A stretch of 51,849 nt of DNA from Pseudomonadota bacterium (lineage in GTDB: Bacteria; Pseudomonadota; Gammaproteobacteria; Legionellales; Legionellaceae): positions 1 through 51,849 of the forward strand of contig JAIUOG010000004.1 of NCBI GenBank assembly GCA_020161725.1, read 5' to 3'. Both the position numbers and the translations under genes were made by a program. This document shows, in pieces, positions 48,194-51,849 of the stretch; within the stretch, counting starts at the first letter, position 1, and the number at the start of each line of letters is the position of its first letter. The notes beneath the pieces were generated by a model. That model saw only the letters and a program-made list of their open reading frames with translations, made no database searches and was not told the DNA's origin.

Positions 48194-49558
48194 ATGGACT
48201 TTTTTCGTAAAAAACCAATAGACGAAAATTTTAATTTCAAAGAGTTAGCTCCTTGTTTATCTGCCTTTGATCTTACACTTTTAGGTATTGGCGCTATTAT
48301 CGGTGCTGGTATCTTTGTCTTAACGGGCGTCGTTGCCGCAACGACGGCGGGCCCTGCTATCATTATCTCTTATATTGTTGCAGGATTAGCCTGCGTTTTC
48401 GCTGCCCTATCCTATGCTGAGTTGGTTTCTTCTATCGGTGGTTGCGGTAGCGCTTATAACTATACTTATGCTGGTTTCGGTGAATTTTTAGCATGGATTG
48501 TTGGTTGGGATCTTTTATTAGAATATAGCATCTCTGTAGCGGCTGTATCGGTCGGTTGGAGTGGTTATTTTAATGATTTTTTATTGGCTTTAAATATCCA
48601 CATGCCAAAATATTTAATGCCTCCATCGTCTGGCGGTTATTTTAATCTATCTGCTTTTTTAATTATTTTCTTTCTTATGTCTTTATTGATTTATGGTGTT
48701 AAATCAAGCGCACGCGTCAATAATTTGATGGTTTTAATTAAGGTTATGGTCATTTTTCTATTCATTATTGTTGCCATTCCTGTGTTTAATAAAGCGAATT
48801 GGTCGCCTTTTATGCCCTTTGGTTGGCAAGGGGTTATGACGGGTGCTTCTCTCATTTTTTTTGCTTATATTGGGTTTGATGCTGTGTCTACAGCAGCAGA
48901 AGAAGCAATTAACCCTCGATTTAGTTTGGCTTTCGCAATCATCGCTTCTCTTTTAATTTGTACCGTTATTTATATTGTGGTTGCGGGTCTTTTAACAGGG
49001 ATGGTTTCTTATAAGACCTTGAATAATCCTTCTCCCATTAGCCATGTTTTATTGAATTTAGGTTATAAAACAGTAGCTGGTTTAATAGGGGTGGGTGCAA
49101 TTGCCGGTTTAACAACGGTTATGCTAGTGCATTATTATGGTTTAAGTCGGGTTTTTCTTGCGATGTCACGAGATGGATTATTACCTGCTTATTTTGCTAA
49201 GGTGAATAAAGAACATAAAACACCAGTACGTATTATTTTTTTCACAGGTATTATTATTTCGCTTTTAGCAGGTTTTCTACCAATAAAAGATTTAGCTGAA
49301 CTGGTTAATATAGGAACCTTATTTGCCTTTATGATGGTTTGCCTTGGTGTCATTATTTTACGTTATACCAAACCTGACCTAGAACGCCCTTTTAAAACGC
49401 CGCTTATGCCTTTGGTTCCTGTTTTAGGGGTTCTAAGTTGTTTTTACTTAATTATCCAACTACCCTATTTTACTATGTTACGTTTTTTAATTTGGATGTG
49501 TCTAGGATTGTTGCTTTATTGGTTTTATAGCCGGCATCATAGCCTATTAAATACTTAA
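48194..49558 (+). CDS. APC-superfamily amino acid permease (cationic amino acid transporter type)
   Basis: 454 residues with about twelve hydrophobic helices. The first contains GIGAIIGAGIFVLTGV, the consensus substrate-binding unwound helix. Next come AGPAIIISYIVAGLACVFAA and YAELVSSIGGCGSAYNY. ISLIFFAYIGFDAVSTAAEE-like residues (LIFFAYIGFDAVSTAAEEA) mark the CAT/YfnA subgroup. Legionella uses many amino acids as carbon source and carries several such permeases. The specific substrate cannot be read from the sequence. Its stop overlaps the end of the convergent phosphate transporter gene by 12 bases. Confidence 0.9.
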   Translation: MDFFRKKPIDENFNFKELAPCLSAFDLTLLGIGAIIGAGIFVLTGVVAATTAGPAIIISYIVAGLACVFAALSYAELVSSIGGCGSAYNYTYAGFGEFLAWIVGWDLLLEYSISVAAVSVGWSGYFNDFLLALNIHMPKYLMPPSSGGYFNLSAFLIIFFLMSLLIYGVKSSARVNNLMVLIKVMVIFLFIIVAIPVFNKANWSPFMPFGWQGVMTGASLIFFAYIGFDAVSTAAEEAINPRFSLAFAIIASLLICTVIYIVVAGLLTGMVSYKTLNNPSPISHVLLNLGYKTVAGLIGVGAIAGLTTVMLVHYYGLSRVFLAMSRDGLLPAYFAKVNKEHKTPVRIIFFTGIIISLLAGFLPIKDLAELVNIGTLFAFMMVCLGVIILRYTKPDLERPFKTPLMPLVPVLGVLSCFYLIIQLPYFTMLRFLIWMCLGLLLYWFYSRHHSLLNT

Positions 49559-50530
49559 CATAATGGCTGCTGCGACCATTCCGGCAGCAGGCATCGTTAA
49601 TAGCCAAGCTAAAAAAATACGCTTAATAATAAGCCATTGAATTCTATTTTTACCCTCTGATAAACCAGTACCTGCAATAGCGCCTGTTACTGTATGGGTG
49701 GTTGAAACGGGTATCCCGCATTCGGTGGAAATGAAAATAATAATAGCCGCTCCTGCTTCTACTGCAGCTCCTTTGCGTGGATTCAGATCTGTAATTTTCT
49801 TTCCCATGGTATCAATAATGCGAAAGCCTCCTGCTAAAGTGCCAAGGCTTATTACAAAATAGCAGGATAACACTACCCAAAAGGGTATATAGAAACTTTC
49901 TCCTAACCAACCAGAGGAAAAAAGCAAAATAGCAATGATACCCATCGTTTTTTGTGCATCGTTACCTCCATGGGTAAGGCTTAATAAAGCAGAGGTTAGC
50001 AGTTGTAAGCCATGAAAAAAGCGATGACCTCGAATTTTAGCCTTTTTCTGCCAAGCTTTTAACAATAAATTGGCTAGCAAACCAATTAGACAGCCAATAA
50101 CAGGCGAGATAAAAATACCAATTGCTACTTTAATAAATCCTGTTAATTTTAAAGCTGCAAATCCCCCCGTTGCTAAGCCAGCACCTGCCAGACCACCGAT
50201 TAGTGCATGAGATGAACTTGATGGAAGCCCATAATACCAAGTTGTTAAATTCCAAAAAATTGCACCTGTTAAAGCCGCGAAAATAAATTTAGTATTAATA
50301 AGTGAGCTATCAATTAGGCCCTGGCCAATGGTGTCAGCAACCATCAGTTTGAAAAAGAAAAATGCCATCATATTAAAAAAAGCAGCCCAGACGACAGCCT
50401 GTCTTGGCGTTAATGTTCCTGTTGTCACAACGGTGGCAATAGAGTTGGCTGCATCATGAAAGCCATTTATAAAATCAAAAATAAAGGCAATTAAAATAAC
50501 AAAAAGTGTAAATGCAATATTCAAATCCAT
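49547..50530 (-). CDS. PiT-family inorganic phosphate transporter
   Basis: 327 residues with ten or so helices and the duplicated PiT signatures: DFINGFHDAANSIATVVTTG near the N-terminus and LTHGGNDAQKTMGIIAILL in the middle, plus CGIPVSTTHTVTGAIAGTGL near the end. PiT carriers take up metal-phosphate with protons. It is 20 bases downstream of the CorC-like gene on the same strand, so the two may form one transcript. No PhoU-like partner is seen in the window. Confidence 0.93.
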   Translation of the reverse strand: MDLNIAFTLFVILIAFIFDFINGFHDAANSIATVVTTGTLTPRQAVVWAAFFNMMAFFFFKLMVADTIGQGLIDSSLINTKFIFAALTGAIFWNLTTWYYGLPSSSSHALIGGLAGAGLATGGFAALKLTGFIKVAIGIFISPVIGCLIGLLANLLLKAWQKKAKIRGHRFFHGLQLLTSALLSLTHGGNDAQKTMGIIAILLFSSGWLGESFYIPFWVVLSCYFVISLGTLAGGFRIIDTMGKKITDLNPRKGAAVEAGAAIIIFISTECGIPVSTTHTVTGAIAGTGLSEGKNRIQWLIIKRIFLAWLLTMPAAGMVAAAIMLSI

Positions 50531-50550
50531 AGGTTTTATCCTTAAAACAG

Positions 50551-51849
50551 CTACAGTGGCTTGATTCTTACCTCTCTAATACGAACACCTTGCATTTGCT
50601 CAATAGTCGCGGTGAAATCATCAAAAATTAGAGTTTCGCCTTCTTTGGGTACATAACCTAATTTCTGCAAAATAAGGCCTGCAATAGTGGTGACTTCTTC
50701 TTCCTCATCCAAATCAAAGGTTAGCTCATGGCCTAAAATACGTTCAAGCGCAATTAAGGAGCAATCACCTTTAATAGAAAGGCTGCCATCATCATGCCTG
50801 ACCCAGGCATCTTGTGTTTTGTGAAATTCGTCCTTAATTACACCAAGTACTAAATGTAATAAATTATCTAACGTAACAAAGCCAATGATATCGCCTCTAT
50901 GGGAGGTCACAAGTGCAAAATGTGGCATTCCCTCTTGAAATTGACGCAATAAAATAAGTACTGGCATTCTTGCCGATATTTTGGGTACGGGTCTTATTAA
51001 TTCTTTTAATGACAGTAAAGAATTAATCTGGGTTTCATGAAGTAAGGGCTGTAAGTCTTTAACATGTAATAAACCGATGACATTGTCAACGCTATTTTCA
51101 TATACAGGATAACGGCTATAACGATATCGATTTAAGATCTCGATTAACTCATTACTTTTAATTTGATGAGGCAGCATCACCATATCGTCATAGGAGCGCA
51201 TGATATCTTTTACAGAAAGCTCATCTAATTCTGAGGTTTGCACTAAAATGCGGCTTTCCTGGGGGCTAAGTTCACCGTGTAATTGGCTTGAACGTAAAAT
51301 AAGTTTAATTTCTTCACTCGAATGAAATTGTTCATCGGGGTGCGTTTCATCTAAATGTAACCAACGAAGTAAAATATTAGAACAGGAATTTAATAGCCAA
51401 ATAATGGGATACATTAACCAATAAAAGAAATAGAGAAAGGGGGCTGTCCACAGCGAAATAGATTCACTCTGCCTAATGGCAAGTGATTTTGGCATGAGTT
51501 CGCCAACAACAATATGTAAAAAGGAAATAAAGGAAAAAGCAGCGATAAAACTAATAAACTCGACTAATGCTGGTTTAAATTGCAGTAATTCAAATAAGGG
51601 CTGTAAAAGTTTGGCAAAGGCAGGTTCTCCTACCCAACCTAAGCCAAGGGAAGCTAAGGTAATACCTAATTGACAAGCTGATAAATAAGCATCTAATTTT
51701 TGGTGTACTTTGGCAAGAATGCCCCCCCTCCATGGGTATTCTTCCTTAATCATGGCAACACGAGTATGTCTAAGACGTACCATGCCAAATTCAGCAGCAA
51801 CGAAAAAAGCATTGATAAGGACTAATAAAAACCCTATTAATACGAGAAT
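50551..51849 (-). CDS. HlyC/CorC (CNNM) family protein, N-terminus beyond window end
   Basis: The frame stays open to the last base, and the visible 432 residues begin ILVLIGFLLVLINAFFVAAE, the first helix of a DUF21/CNNM membrane domain, so only a few residues are missing. The remaining helices of that domain run to about 160. Two CBS domains follow (about 205-320, with VKDIMRSYDDMVMLP and VIGLLHVKDLQPLL), then a CorC/HlyC C-terminal domain (KGDCSLIALERILG to the end). Family members handle magnesium or cobalt efflux. An internal ATG at 51783 is not the true start. Confidence 0.9.
   Translation of the reverse strand: MLVLIGFLLVLINAFFVAAEFGMVRLRHTRVAMIKEEYPWRGGILAKVHQKLDAYLSACQLGITLASLGLGWVGEPAFAKLLQPLFELLQFKPALVEFISFIAAFSFISFLHIVVGELMPKSLAIRQSESISLWTAPFLYFFYWLMYPIIWLLNSCSNILLRWLHLDETHPDEQFHSSEEIKLILRSSQLHGELSPQESRILVQTSELDELSVKDIMRSYDDMVMLPHQIKSNELIEILNRYRYSRYPVYENSVDNVIGLLHVKDLQPLLHETQINSLLSLKELIRPVPKISARMPVLILLRQFQEGMPHFALVTSHRGDIIGFVTLDNLLHLVLGVIKDEFHKTQDAWVRHDDGSLSIKGDCSLIALERILGHELTFDLDEEEEVTTIAGLILQKLGYVPKEGETLIFDDFTATIEQMQGVRIREVRIKPL

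Overview
The window is AT-rich chromosomal DNA spanning a replication origin, most likely from Legionella or a close relative in the Legionellaceae. The evidence is gene order and content. gyrB-recF-dnaN-dnaA faces rpmH-rnpA-yidD-yidC-mnmE across oriC, with hfq-hflX just beyond gyrB. There is a lipid A palmitoyltransferase (PagP/Rcp type). A small RNA rich in GGA hairpins sits behind a LetA-type box matching TNAGAAATTTCTNA. Several large proteins look like Dot/Icm effectors (SET-domain proteins, a kinase-like protein, a polytopic orphan). The species cannot be fixed from the sequence alone.

Layout. 1-1253: 3' part of rlmL, coupled to darP (both minus). 1308-4949: a TauE/SafE-type membrane protein, divergent from two tandem SET-domain paralogs, the first split into two frames and the second intact with a C-terminal membrane anchor. 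5037-9020: yfcH-like epimerase, wrbA, a TlpA-like thioredoxin, hflX and a proximal-face-divergent hfq. 9021-9677: no protein gene, but an RsmY/RsmZ-like RNA, an IS903-like terminal sequence and a dispersed repeat. 9678-15937: gyrB, recF, dnaN, dnaA. 15938-16630: oriC and the rpmH promoter. 16631-21147: the ribosome/RNase P/membrane-insertase/tRNA-modification cluster, ending in a coupled methyltransferase. 21358-24634: accessory segment with an orphan membrane protein, a decayed FAD monooxygenase and a truncated lipase-like gene. 24810-29627: rsmI, then divergent lpoA-yraN-diaA and two BON lipoproteins. 30191-37149: the complete atpIBEFHAGDC operon. 37262-43605: tpm, a polytopic membrane protein, parC, small secreted or lipid-anchored proteins and a yqjD-yqjE-yqjK-like locus. 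43891-47872: a kinase-like effector candidate, psd and pagP. 48194-51849: amino acid permease, PiT phosphate transporter and a CorC/CNNM-type protein cut by the window end.

The core genes form a replication-initiation neighbourhood: DnaA, the clamp, both type II topoisomerase genes gyrB and parC, the DnaA-stimulating factor DiaA and two good parS sites (one inside recF). No parA or parB is visible. Around this core are post-transcriptional regulators (Hfq, the Rsm-type RNA) and envelope functions (YidC, LpoA, Psd, PagP, BON lipoproteins). The most unusual items are the LetA-box RNA, the Hfq with altered proximal-face residues, the split/fused SET pair, and the 815-residue protein with kinase-like motifs. 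A family of palindromic repeats is scattered through the intergenic regions and has supplied the last codons of one gene.
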